A stretch of DNA of 64,000 bases, from NCBI GenBank assembly GCA_000447245.1, contig AUYT01000001.1:600825-664824 (forward strand). Reading direction: 5' to 3'. Position 1 is the first letter of the stretch. Each line of letters begins with the position of its first letter. Under the pieces are notes generated by a model. It did not search any database. It was not told where the DNA came from and saw only the letters and a list, made by a program, of their open reading frames with translations. The stretch comes from a candidate division Zixibacteria bacterium RBG-1 (lineage in GTDB: Bacteria > Zixibacteria > MSB-5A5 > DSPP01 > RBG-1). Below, piece after piece: positions 8,222 through 16,074 of this stretch. A program made the translations under genes and the position numbers.

Positions 8222-9667
8222 ATGGCTATGAAATTAGGGTTACAGATAGGATTAAGGCAGACGCTTGCCCCCCAGCTAATTCAGTCCCTGCGGCTCTTGC
8301 AGGTCCCTATCTTACGATTAGAGCAGATCTTACGCCAGGAGCTATCCATTAACCCCATGTTAGAAGAAGTAGATACCTTAGAAACCGAAGAGCCAGATGC
8401 ACCTACAACTGAAGAGCCGGTAAAAGAAAAAAAAGAAGAAGAAAAAATCGACTGGGATGAGTATTTGGGGGAGGAGTCTGAATTTTATAATCCTAAAATA
8501 AAAGAGAACCAAGAAAAACTGGAAATCTCCTCCAGCTATGAAAAAAGCTTATATGACCACTTAATCGAGCAACTCAGCTTCTGCAAAATCACCGAAGAAG
8601 AATACCACATCGGGGAATTCATCATCGGCAATATCGACGACAACGGTTTTCTAACCATTTCCTTAGAAGAAGTCTGCAGCACTTTAAAATGCAGCCCGGA
8701 GCAGGCTACCAAAATTTTACAATTAATCCAGTCCTTCGACCCACCCGGTATAGGTTCCCGCGACTTAAAAGAAGTATTACTCCTCCAGCTAAAAGAAAAA
8801 GGGTTAGAAAAAAGCTTAGCTTACAAAATCGTGCAGGAGCACCTGACAGAATTGAATAAAAAGTCCCCTTCCCAGTTAGCCAAAATTTTAGAGGTCAGCC
8901 TGGAAAAAATTGAAGAAGCCCTGGAAGTAATTAAATCTCTTTCCCCCCAGCCGACTCTGGGGAAATTTACCGTCGGGGCCCAGGCCATCGTGCCTGATTT
9001 AGTGGTAGAAAAAATTGACGAAGAATTCGTGGTGTATCACAATGACAAATACGTACCGCATCTGCGGGTCAATCCGGCTTACAAAGATTTGCTGAAAAAG
9101 GATAATCACTCCTCGGAAGAGACCAAAACTTACATCAAAGAAAAATTGGACCAGGCCCGCTGGCTGATCAATGCCATCAACCAGAGAAGGTCCACTATGG
9201 TCAAAGTGATGCAGGCCATCATCGAGCATCAGAAAGAGTTTTTTGAAACCGGGAACAGCTCTTTGAAACCCCTGACCATGGAAGAGATAGCCGGCAAAAT
9301 CGGGATGCACGTGGCCACGGTTTCCCGGGTATCCAACGACAAATATGTCCAGACCCCCTACGGAGTTTTTGAAATCCGGCATTTCTTCGACAGCGGCCTG
9401 ACCAAAGATTCCGGGGAGGAGATGTCCAAGAGAACTTTGAAAGAGAAAATCGAACAGATGATAAAAAATGAGGACCCCTTGAATCCCTTGTCGGACCAGG
9501 CGATTTTTCAGCTTTTGCAAAAAGAGGGAATCAATTTAGCCCGCCGGACCGTGACCAAATACCGGGAGGAGTTAAAAATCCTACCGGCCCGGTTCAGGAA
9601 GAGATCCGTCAAAGATAAAAATAGCAAACAATCGGAACTATCAGAAGGAACTGAACCAACCAACTAA
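8222..9667 (+). CDS. rpoN: RNA polymerase sigma-54 factor
   Basis: Sigma-54 directs RNA polymerase to -24/-12 promoters and needs an AAA+ activator. The 481-residue protein has all three regions: a Gln/Leu-rich region I (LGLQIGLRQTLAPQLIQSLR), an acidic region II rich in Glu around residues 55-80, the core-binding domain from about residue 100, the HTH-like GKIGMHVATVSRVSNDKYV, and the RpoN box ARRTVTKYREELKILPA near the C terminus. SD AGGGA precedes the ATG. hpf and hprK follow, the usual arrangement in many diderms. An NtrC-type activator is encoded at 33917 and a perfect sigma-54 promoter match lies at 35536. Confidence 0.97.
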   Translation: MAMKLGLQIGLRQTLAPQLIQSLRLLQVPILRLEQILRQELSINPMLEEVDTLETEEPDAPTTEEPVKEKKEEEKIDWDEYLGEESEFYNPKIKENQEKLEISSSYEKSLYDHLIEQLSFCKITEEEYHIGEFIIGNIDDNGFLTISLEEVCSTLKCSPEQATKILQLIQSFDPPGIGSRDLKEVLLLQLKEKGLEKSLAYKIVQEHLTELNKKSPSQLAKILEVSLEKIEEALEVIKSLSPQPTLGKFTVGAQAIVPDLVVEKIDEEFVVYHNDKYVPHLRVNPAYKDLLKKDNHSSEETKTYIKEKLDQARWLINAINQRRSTMVKVMQAIIEHQKEFFETGNSSLKPLTMEEIAGKIGMHVATVSRVSNDKYVQTPYGVFEIRHFFDSGLTKDSGEEMSKRTLKEKIEQMIKNEDPLNPLSDQAIFQLLQKEGINLARRTVTKYREELKILPARFRKRSVKDKNSKQSELSEGTEPTN

Positions 9668-9672
9668 TTTTA

Positions 9673-9700
9673 CCTCCTCTTCCCTGTGCAGGAAAGGAGG
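9673..9700. other. Hairpin between rpoN and hpf that sequesters an SD-like AGGAGG
   Basis: Arms CCTCCT(C)TTCC and GGAAAGGAGG pair over 10 base pairs with one bulged C and a 7-base loop. The right arm is an SD-like sequence 28 bases from the hpf ATG; the functional SD (AAAGGAG) is just downstream and outside the stem. There is no T-run, so it is not a classic terminator. It may set the ratio of the two products. Confidence 0.5.
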
Positions 9701-9727
9701 AAGTTAGATTAAAGAAAGGAGTGCCTG

Positions 9728-10084
9728 ATGCAGATTAGAATAAGAGGCCGTCACTTTCAATTAACCGATGCTTTAAAAGAATATGCCGAAAAAGAGATAA
9801 GCCAGCTGGGAAAATATTTTGACTCCATCATAGATTGTAATTTAATTTTAGACACCGAAAGATATAAACAGGTAGCCGAATTGAGAGTAAAAGTTTACGG
9901 AACCGTGCTGAACAGCAAGGTCAAATCAGAAGATATGAAGGTTTCCATCGAAAAAGCAGTCGAAAAAGTAGCTACCCAGCTTAAAAAATACAGTTCCAAA
10001 CTGAAAGAAAAAAATCCCAAGAAAATCGAAGCTCTTAAAAACAAGTCCGGCTCGATTGTGGAAACCGGCTTTCCCGGCTTTTAA
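9728..10084 (+). CDS. hpf: Ribosome hibernation promoting factor, short form
   Basis: Binds the 30S decoding region during starvation and promotes inactive 70S/100S ribosomes. The 118-residue protein is the short HPF/YfiA type without the long C-terminal dimerisation domain. It begins QIRIRGRHFQLTDALKEYAEKEIS and has the basic helix and beta pattern of the family, with a Lys-rich end. SD is AAAGGAG. It sits directly after rpoN as in many proteobacteria and FCB genomes, and 16 bases before hprK. Confidence 0.92.
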   Translation: MQIRIRGRHFQLTDALKEYAEKEISQLGKYFDSIIDCNLILDTERYKQVAELRVKVYGTVLNSKVKSEDMKVSIEKAVEKVATQLKKYSSKLKEKNPKKIEALKNKSGSIVETGFPGF

Positions 10085-10100
10085 AAAGGAGTTTTAGAAT

Positions 10101-11069
10101 TTGGATTTAAACGTAGAAAAAATATATAAGGATAGAAAAGAGTTTTTAGAATTAAACCTTTTGACTAATAACGACGGGGGGTTGAAAAAAAAAGTCCCCT
10201 CGAATGAAATCTTGCGCCCCGGCTTAGCTCTGGCTGGATTCACCAAGCGCTTTGCCTTTAAAAGAACCCAGGTTTTGGGGGAAACCGAGCTGGCGTATTT
10301 AGCCAATAAAAACAAAGAGCAGAGAAAAGAGATTTTAGAGAAGTTTTTCTCCTATGAAATCCCATTTTTGGTAGTGACCAAGGGGATTGATCCGCCCCCG
10401 GAGCTGGTGGAGATTGCCAATCAGAAAAATGTGGCAGTTTTCCAGACTCAGCTGACCACCACCGAATTTATTCACCGGCTTTCAGCTTATCTAGACAGTT
10501 TATTCTCCCCTTCCGTCACGGTTCACGGAACTCTGGTGGATGTGCACGGAGTGGGCTTACTTTACACTGGCAAAAGCGGCATCGGAAAATCGGAATGCGC
10601 CTTGGATTTGGTGGAGAGGGGTCACCGGCTGGTGGCTGACGACATGGTGAAAGTCACCAAAAAAACCTCGGAAGTGATTGTGGGGTCCGGCAGCGAGCTT
10701 TTGGGACATCATATGGAGGTCAGGGGAATCGGAATCATCGATATAGAAAAACTTTTCGGTATCCGGGCCATCAGAATGCAAAAAAGGATTGAAGTGGAAG
10801 TCCGTTTAGTGACCTGGTCCGACACTATGGAATATGAGAGATTAGGCATCGAGGATAAGTTTACCAGAATATTGGGAGTGGAAATCCCGGTGATAACCAT
10901 CCCGGTTTCTCCCGGTAAGAATATAACCGTCATCTCAGAAGTAATCTCCATGAACCATATGCTCAAAGTTTATGGAGAAAACCCGGCTTTGCAGTTTTCC
11001 CGCAAGCTCTCGGAAGAATTGTATCGCAAGAAGATGACCGCCGAATATCTGGAGTCCGATTTAGAATGA
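10101..11069 (+). CDS. hprK: HPr kinase/phosphorylase
   Basis: Phosphorylates and dephosphorylates a regulatory serine on HPr, linking PTS state to gene expression. The 322-residue protein has an N-terminal HprK domain and a C-terminal P-loop kinase domain with Walker A TGKSGIGKSECALDL, the VADDMV segment, and the HprK signature MEVRGIGIIDIEKLFG. The start is TTG at 10101, with AAGGAG eight or so bases upstream. HPr and enzyme I genes are not in the window. It lies directly upstream of EIIA and EIIB genes, forming a regulatory-PTS cluster. Confidence 0.95.
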   Translation: MDLNVEKIYKDRKEFLELNLLTNNDGGLKKKVPSNEILRPGLALAGFTKRFAFKRTQVLGETELAYLANKNKEQRKEILEKFFSYEIPFLVVTKGIDPPPELVEIANQKNVAVFQTQLTTTEFIHRLSAYLDSLFSPSVTVHGTLVDVHGVGLLYTGKSGIGKSECALDLVERGHRLVADDMVKVTKKTSEVIVGSGSELLGHHMEVRGIGIIDIEKLFGIRAIRMQKRIEVEVRLVTWSDTMEYERLGIEDKFTRILGVEIPVITIPVSPGKNITVISEVISMNHMLKVYGENPALQFSRKLSEELYRKKMTAEYLESDLE

Positions 11070-11076
11070 GGTACAG

Positions 11077-11451
11077 ATGATCGGCGGTATAATTTTGACC
11101 CACGGTGAATTCGGCGCCGGTATAAAAAATGCCCTGGAAGGAATGATGGGAGAACAAAAGGGGTTAAGAGTCCTGACCAATGCCGGTCTTTCCAAAGAAA
11201 AGTTGAAAGAAAGTTTAGAAGAGGCCATCGGGGAAAATGAATTCGGGGAGGGAGTTTTTGTCTTCGTGGATATGCCCGGCTCCAGCTGCTGGCTGACCGC
11301 TAAAAGCTTAAGAGAAAATAACAAAAAAATCGCCATCATTACCGGGGTCAATATGCCGATGCTGGTCACCTTCTTTTCCAACCGGGACCGGCTCTCCTTC
11401 GAAAAGTTGATTGATAAAGTCAAAGAAACCGGCCAAAAAGGAATCACCTGA
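11077..11451 (+). CDS. PTS mannose-family EIIA domain protein
   Basis: A 124-residue stand-alone EIIA-Man type protein: GGIILTHGEFG with the phospho-accepting His9, and VFVDMPGSSCW plus ITGVNMPMLV downstream. It would take phosphate from HPr. The ATG follows hprK by seven bases with overlapping SD GAGG. The EIIB gene follows. No EIIC or EIID gene is present, which argues for regulation rather than sugar uptake. Confidence 0.9.
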   Translation: MIGGIILTHGEFGAGIKNALEGMMGEQKGLRVLTNAGLSKEKLKESLEEAIGENEFGEGVFVFVDMPGSSCWLTAKSLRENNKKIAIITGVNMPMLVTFFSNRDRLSFEKLIDKVKETGQKGIT

Positions 11452-11457
11452 AAATAA

Positions 11458-11943
11458 ATGCCGATTATTCTATTCCGCCTGGATGAAAGATTGATACACG
11501 GACAGGTATTTCTGGGCTGGGCTAATTTTTTGCAGGCTGAAAAATTAGTAATAATAAACGATAAAGTGGCCTCCACCCTCTGGGAAAAGGAATTGTATCT
11601 GGCTCATGTCCCGTCCCCCATCAAAGCTGCGGTCTTCTCCCTCAATGAAGGTCTAAAAAAAATCTTACAGGGGGAATTTGAAAAAGAGAGGACCATTCTC
11701 CTTTTAGAAACTCCCCAGGACTTGTTAAGATTAGCTCAACAGGGGGTTAAAATTGCAGAGGTCAATCTGGGCGGGATGTATTTTAAAGAGGGGAGAAAAC
11801 AGCTTTTGCCGTATGTATATTTAAGCGAGGAAGAGATGGCTGTTTTCGAAAAACTGTTCAAATTGGGGATAAAGGTTTTTTGCCAGGATCTCCCCGGGGC
11901 TGAAAAAAAAGATTTGGAAATGTTCTTGCATAAATTATCTTAA
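11458..11943 (+). CDS. PTS mannose/fructose/sorbose-family EIIB protein
   Basis: A 161-residue EIIB-Man/Sor domain protein. The N terminus ILFRLDERLIHGQVFLGWA carries the phospho-accepting His14, followed by LVIINDKVA, and the NLGGMYFKEGRKQ segment typical of the family. Six bases separate it from EIIA and it ends the hprK transcription unit. The usual membrane subunits are absent, so it may act as a phosphorylation-dependent regulator. Confidence 0.9.
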   Translation: MPIILFRLDERLIHGQVFLGWANFLQAEKLVIINDKVASTLWEKELYLAHVPSPIKAAVFSLNEGLKKILQGEFEKERTILLLETPQDLLRLAQQGVKIAEVNLGGMYFKEGRKQLLPYVYLSEEEMAVFEKLFKLGIKVFCQDLPGAEKKDLEMFLHKLS

Positions 11944-12007
11944 GGTTACACCATGTCGTAGACAAAGGGAACCGATAAATTAAAGTATGGTTCCCGCCAC
12001 AGGCGGG
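11944..12007. repeat. Intergenic repeat and hairpin before the MlaD gene
   Basis: GGTTACACCATGTCGTAG (11944-11961) is the inverted form of the CTACGCCATGGTGTAACC unit near lptB. A perfect hairpin CCCGCC-ACA-GGCGGG follows at 11993-12007. No coding potential. Confidence 0.6.
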
Positions 12008-12030
12008 CTCACCATAAATAGATTATACCT

Positions 12031-12906
12031 ATGGAAAATAGAAGCGCAGAATTAAAAGTCGGATTAGTGGTGCTCATCACCCTGGTGGCTTTGGTGTGGG
12101 GGATAGGCTGGATTAAGGGGTGGAATCTGAGCCAGAATACCTATGAAGTCAAAGTCCTTTTTCCCAACGTGGGGATTTTGAATGTCGGTGACCCAGTCAC
12201 GGTCTCCGGAGTGGAAAAAGGGAAAGTCAAAAAAATCGAGCTAGAGGCCGGTGAGGTTCTGGTCACCTTCTCTTTGGCTTCGGATGTGAAATTAAAAGAG
12301 GATGCTAAATTTTCTATTATGAACGTGGGTTTGATGGGGGAGAGATTGGTGAATGTCAATACCGGGTCTGGTGAGAAGTCCTTGGACTTATCCCAAATGC
12401 ACAAAGGTAGTTTTGACCCCGGGATTCCGGAAGTGATGGCTATGACCGGGGAGCTGGTTGCGGAAGTTCAGGAGCTGGTTTTGAGTTTGAAGGAAGCGGT
12501 CGGTACTGAGCAGGGAAAAAGCTCTCTGCAAAAATCTATTAAGAATATGGAGAATGTTTCGGTCAGATTGTCTAAATTTTTTGACAAGAATACCGGCAAG
12601 ATGGACCAGGCCGTGGAGGAGTTTGTTTATTCTACCAGTCAGCTGAAGGATTTTATGCAGAATAATAAGCAAAAATTGGAAAACACGATTGATAAATGGA
12701 ATCAACTGACTTCGACTCTGGAGGATGTGTCCCAGTCGATGAAGAAGTTATCGGATAAGATAAATAATGGGGAGGGGAGTCTGGGACAGCTGGTGAATGA
12801 TTCGACTTTGTATGTGGATTTGAAGAGGACCATTAAGAATGCGGATGATTTGATTACGGATATTAAGAAGAATCCTAAGAAGTATTTGAAGTTGGAGATT
12901 TTTTAA
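12031..12906 (+). CDS. MlaD/MCE family lipid-transport protein
   Basis: MCE proteins are substrate-binding parts of lipid transporters between the inner and outer membranes. The 291-residue protein has one N-terminal TM (about residues 10-28), a single MCE domain (YEVKVLFPNVGILNVGDPV ... VSGVEKGKVKKIEL ... LMGERLVNVN), then a long helical, coiled-coil-like C-terminal part from about residue 140 to 285. Partner mlaE and mlaF genes are not adjacent. There is no clear SD before ATG 12031; TTATAC just upstream could be part of a -10 box. Confidence 0.88.
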   Translation: MENRSAELKVGLVVLITLVALVWGIGWIKGWNLSQNTYEVKVLFPNVGILNVGDPVTVSGVEKGKVKKIELEAGEVLVTFSLASDVKLKEDAKFSIMNVGLMGERLVNVNTGSGEKSLDLSQMHKGSFDPGIPEVMAMTGELVAEVQELVLSLKEAVGTEQGKSSLQKSIKNMENVSVRLSKFFDKNTGKMDQAVEEFVYSTSQLKDFMQNNKQKLENTIDKWNQLTSTLEDVSQSMKKLSDKINNGEGSLGQLVNDSTLYVDLKRTIKNADDLITDIKKNPKKYLKLEIF

Positions 12907-12933
12907 GCCGTTCCGTCAGGACTTACACACTAC

Positions 12934-13302
12934 GTGATAATTCTAACAATTATAGGAGCTATCGTGGGGTGGGTCGTTCTTATGTTAATAGGGACGAACC
13001 TTGTTGGTTTTTTCAGCCTAGGTCTGATAAGGAAAAATATTGGCATAAGCCTTTTCGTCACAGTCATAGGACTCCTTTATCTATTTTTATTGCTGTATTT
13101 TTTGAACATCGGTGTTGCCATTGCAGCTATGCTCTTAATGGTTGCACGTATTCCCGACTTAATATGGGAAAATCGATACGGGCAAAAAATCGATAAAAAA
13201 AATAGGCCAAAGGGATTCCGATACACGCTTGCAACCATATTAATGTGGGCTGCACTTCCGGTTCTGTGGTGGTCGCTGTATAGTCTGCAAACAGCCCATT
13301 AG
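12934..13302 (+). CDS. Small hypothetical membrane protein
   Basis: A 122-residue hydrophobic protein with about three to four predicted membrane segments (residues 2-30, 40-70 and 95-115) and a basic loop WENRYGQKIDKKNRPKGFRY. The start is uncertain: GTG 12934 has no SD and the frame is open back to the preceding stop. No family is recognised. It lies at the left edge of a stretch (12.9-14.6 kb) whose codon choice differs from the neighbours and which is bordered by palindromic elements. Confidence 0.45.
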   Translation: MIILTIIGAIVGWVVLMLIGTNLVGFFSLGLIRKNIGISLFVTVIGLLYLFLLLYFLNIGVAIAAMLLMVARIPDLIWENRYGQKIDKKNRPKGFRYTLATILMWAALPVLWWSLYSLQTAH

Positions 13303-13437
13303 AACATTCATAACTTTCCAGATTGAAACAAGCTGGGTCTACAAACTTCAAAGTTTCAATTGAGTCATCCATGATTGTCTCCTGATGCCGTTGTTAAATG
13401 CGTCCACGAGATAAAGGAGATTAAAGGCGATTCCTGT
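13303..13437. repeat. Gap with a one-ended remnant of the GTAGACCCA element
   Basis: CAAGCTGGGTCTAC at 13329-13342 matches one end of the element family described at 14637, 24998 and 26115; the other end is missing. An imperfect palindrome AACTTCAAAGTTTCAATT follows. Confidence 0.5.
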
Positions 13438-14604
13438 TTATTTGCTTAACATTACAGCTACAGTGTTGTCGCCGTTCTTGGTTATTACTATATCTGCTTT
13501 GCCGTCAGCGTTCAGGTCACGAATTACCAGACCTTTCGGTTTCCCGCCGACTGCAATCGTGGAACTTGACGCAACACTGCTTTTATTGCTCATCAGAAAC
13601 AGCGTGATGTTATTACCATCAGGACTGGATACCGCAATATCACCAATGCCGTCGCCATTGGCATCGCCTATCGCCACACGATTGGGAATTTTGCCCGTCG
13701 CAAAGGGTGAGCCTGTCATCATCTTGAATCCGCCCGTGCCGTCACCAAGCAAAATGGTTAGACCGTCTTTCCCTGACCTAGTTGCACTGCTCGGAGAATT
13801 AACAATGGCGAGGTCAGGCTTTCCATCTTTGTTCACATCGCCGATAGCAAAGTTGAACGGAGAGTCGCCGCAAGGAAAAGGCGAACCGACTGATTGTTTG
13901 AAACCGCCTTTGCCGTCGCCGAGAAGAATGGTGACGTTATCGCCTTCTAGATTTGTAGTAATGATATCGGATTTGCCATCGCCATTTACGTCGCCGACGC
14001 GAACTCTTTGGTAAGGCATTTTACCAACGTCTAAGAATGTGCCGGACGTATTAAAGTTGCCTTTGCCGTCGCCGAACAAAACTGCCACTTGATTGTTTCC
14101 CCAACTCTCAGTTACAAGGTCTGAATTTCCGTCACCATTCAAATCACCGGTCGCAACGCCGTGCGTATGCGGTTTCACTTCGACGGCAAACGGGGAATTC
14201 GGTGCAGGCGTAAATCCGCCTTGCCCATCGCCCAACAAAACGGTCAGATACTTCTCTTCGTGGTTTGCGAAAGCTAAATCGAGTTTACCATCACGGTTGA
14301 AATCACCAATGGCAATGTCGTTAGGATCGTGCCCGGCGGGAAACGGGGAGCCTTTCGCCTGTGTGAATCCTCCCTTGCCGTCGCCAAGCAGGATGGTCAC
14401 ATTGTTGCTCTGCTCATTTGCAACAATAATATCGGGTCTACCGTCACTATTGAGGTCAGCGATTTCGACGCTTCCCGGCGCAGTTCCGACAGGAAAGTGT
14501 GAATTACCTGTTGCTATGAGAGAGGTAACGCCTGAGGATGGCGTACAACAATTCACAGTTAATGCCGCCGACAGCATCATAGCGAAGATCAACTTGCTCA
14601 TCAT
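13438..14604 (-). CDS. Secreted FG-GAP/VCBS seven-bladed beta-propeller protein
   Basis: A 388-residue exported protein built from seven FG-GAP units, each with a calcium-binding DxNxDGxxD loop: DLNSDGRPD, DFNRDGKLD, DLNGDGNSD, DVNGDGKSD, DVNKDGKPD, DANGDGIGD and DLNADGKAD, mostly followed by LLGDGKGGF. Seven units fit one closed propeller. The N terminus MMSKLIFAMMLSAALTVNCC is a signal peptide. A strong GGAGG lies two to five bases before the paired ATG codons (14604 and 14601), so upstream in-frame starts were rejected. Codon use (many GCC/GCG) differs from nearby genes, and element remnants lie on both sides, suggesting acquisition. It may bind a ligand or surface; no function can be assigned. 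Confidence 0.85.
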   Translation of the reverse strand: MMSKLIFAMMLSAALTVNCCTPSSGVTSLIATGNSHFPVGTAPGSVEIADLNSDGRPDIIVANEQSNNVTILLGDGKGGFTQAKGSPFPAGHDPNDIAIGDFNRDGKLDLAFANHEEKYLTVLLGDGQGGFTPAPNSPFAVEVKPHTHGVATGDLNGDGNSDLVTESWGNNQVAVLFGDGKGNFNTSGTFLDVGKMPYQRVRVGDVNGDGKSDIITTNLEGDNVTILLGDGKGGFKQSVGSPFPCGDSPFNFAIGDVNKDGKPDLAIVNSPSSATRSGKDGLTILLGDGTGGFKMMTGSPFATGKIPNRVAIGDANGDGIGDIAVSSPDGNNITLFLMSNKSSVASSSTIAVGGKPKGLVIRDLNADGKADIVITKNGDNTVAVMLSK

Positions 14605-14636
14605 AACCTCCAAGAATCTAGCGATTGGAGAAGTTC

Positions 14637-14700
14637 GTAGACCCACGTTGTCCTCAACGTGGGATTGAATTTTACCCAGCTTGTCTCAAGCTGGGTCTAC
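14637..14700. repeat. Short palindromic element, 64 bp, termini GTAGACCCA/TGGGTCTAC
   Basis: The element starts GTAGACCCACGTTG and ends CAAGCTGGGTCTAC. It is made of two perfect hairpins, CCCACGTTG/CAACGTGGG and CCCAGCTTG/CAAGCTGGG, joined by an AT-rich linker. It is in the opposite orientation to the 132-bp copies and lacks their inner segment. No ORF; it looks like a non-autonomous REP or MITE-type element. Confidence 0.8.
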
Positions 14701-14729
14701 AGACTTCCCTTAATTAATACGCCGTAAAT

Positions 14730-15194
14730 CTATACAATCTGATGGGTAATTTCTTGCAACCTCTTCTTCATCCTCCCCACATGCGTCCCCTCCCAATAAA
14801 CTTTTTTACACTCCGGGCAAATCACAAAATTCTCCTGCGTCTTATACACATAAGGCCAAACTTTATCCTTAACCTTCTCTTTATCAGTTTTTTCCAAAAC
14901 CCCATTACATTCCAAACAGCGGGTAAAAAACTTCTCCGGCTCAATTTTTAATTTCAACTTCTGTACCACCTCTTTCAATTGCTCCAGAGGGTCCGAGCTA
15001 AAAATCCAGACGAAATTCTTAGCGTTCCTGATTTTAGGAATCTTAGAATCCCGGGTCAGAATAATCCTGTCTTCCGCCAGAGCAATTTTTAAAAGCTTAT
15101 TATCCGGCAGGTCTATTTCATAATAAGTGTCAAACCCCATGATTTTTAACCATCTGGCTAACTTCCCCAGCATATCATCACAAATAAACTTCAT
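14730..15194 (-). CDS. Mut7-C RNase domain protein
   Basis: A 154-residue protein of the Mut7-C family: a PIN-like N-terminal part (MKFICDDMLGKLARWLKIMG, RIILTRDSKI) and a C-terminal zinc ribbon with CLECNG and ICPECKKVYWEGTHVGRM. The family is thought to be RNases on fold grounds; substrates are unknown. ATG 15194 is chosen over GTG 15200 because AGGTGG lies just upstream and MKFICDDMLG is the usual N terminus. A second, broken copy of its 3' end is at 26002-26114. Confidence 0.9.
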   Translation of the reverse strand: MKFICDDMLGKLARWLKIMGFDTYYEIDLPDNKLLKIALAEDRIILTRDSKIPKIRNAKNFVWIFSSDPLEQLKEVVQKLKLKIEPEKFFTRCLECNGVLEKTDKEKVKDKVWPYVYKTQENFVICPECKKVYWEGTHVGRMKKRLQEITHQIV

Positions 15195-15254
15195 AACCAC
15201 CTGTGGTTTCTCCTATAAAGATAACCTCATTTAAGAATTTGTAAAGATGCTAAT

Positions 15255-15283
15255 TTGACACTGAATTTATAAATAAATATATT
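15255..15283 (+). promoter_or_regulatory. Strong promoter for suhB, probably giving a leaderless mRNA
   Basis: TTGACA (15255-15260), spacer of exactly 17, TATATT (15278-15283), then only five bases (GGCTT) to the ATG at 15289. Transcription would begin at or next to the start codon, and no SD exists. Confidence 0.7.
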
Positions 15284-15288
15284 GGCTT

Positions 15289-16074
15289 ATGCCCCATGAT
15301 TTCAAAAAAGTAGCCATCGATACCTGCCTCAAAGCCGGGGAGCTTTTAAAAAAGAATTTGGGGAAGGTCAACAAAATCAAATACAAAGGGGAGATAAATT
15401 TAGTCACCGAAATGGACCACAAATCCGAAGATTTGATAATCAAATCCCTGACAGAAATTTTTCCCCATCACTCGATTTTATCTGAAGAACGGGAAATCAT
15501 TGAAAGAAGCTCCCCCTACAAATGGATAGTTGACCCTCTGGATGGGACCACTAATTTTGCCCACAGCTTACCCATATTTTGCGTAACTGTAGCTTTAGAA
15601 TACGAGGGTGAAGTCATCTTAGGAATAATCTACAACCCTAATTTAGATGAACTTTTTGTAGCCGAAAGAAAGAAGGGCGCCTTTTTGAATAACAAAAAAA
15701 TTTCAGTCTCCCCAACCGAGAAGCTGTCAGCTTCGCTTTTAGCCACCGGTTTTCCCTACGACATCCGCACCAATAAAAATAATAACCTGAATCACTTCGC
15801 CAACTTTGCGGTCCGGGCCCAGGCAGTCCGCAGAGCCGGTTCAGCGGCTCTGGATCTGGCTTATCTGGCTTGCGGCAGATTTGACGGGTTCTGGGAGTTT
15901 AAATTAGCTCCCTGGGATTCTGCGGCCGGAGTTCTATTAGTACGGGAAGCCGTAGGAAAAGTGACCGATTATAAAGGTAATGCAGTAGATATATATAAAG
16001 GAGAGGTTTTAGCTTCCAACGGGAAAATACATCCGGAAATGATAGAGGTCTTAAATTTAGTTAAAGAGGCTTAG
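15289..16074 (+). CDS. suhB: Inositol-1-monophosphatase family protein (SuhB-like)
   Basis: A 261-residue Mg-dependent phosphatase of the IMPase superfamily, acting on inositol monophosphate or a related sugar phosphate. The metal-binding motifs are ILSEERE (about residues 63-69), VDPLDGTTNFAH (82-92) and APWDSAAG near the C terminus. N terminus MPHDFKKVAIDTCLKAGELL aligns with the family, supporting the start at 15289, although there is no SD. The strong promoter placed directly before the ATG suggests leaderless translation. It converges with the double-receiver gene and overlaps it by four bases. SuhB is the closest general label, but related phosphatases (CysQ, FBPase IV) cannot be fully excluded. 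Confidence 0.85.
   Translation: MPHDFKKVAIDTCLKAGELLKKNLGKVNKIKYKGEINLVTEMDHKSEDLIIKSLTEIFPHHSILSEEREIIERSSPYKWIVDPLDGTTNFAHSLPIFCVTVALEYEGEVILGIIYNPNLDELFVAERKKGAFLNNKKISVSPTEKLSASLLATGFPYDIRTNKNNNLNHFANFAVRAQAVRRAGSAALDLAYLACGRFDGFWEFKLAPWDSAAGVLLVREAVGKVTDYKGNAVDIYKGEVLASNGKIHPEMIEVLNLVKEA

Noticed and set aside
13127-13372. Minus-strand ORF of 81 codons with an SD-like GGAG before its ATG
   Set aside because: It runs through the element remnant, which would encode VDPAC, and overlaps the hydrophobic plus-strand ORF. It looks like chance or a broken gene start, not a gene I can support.
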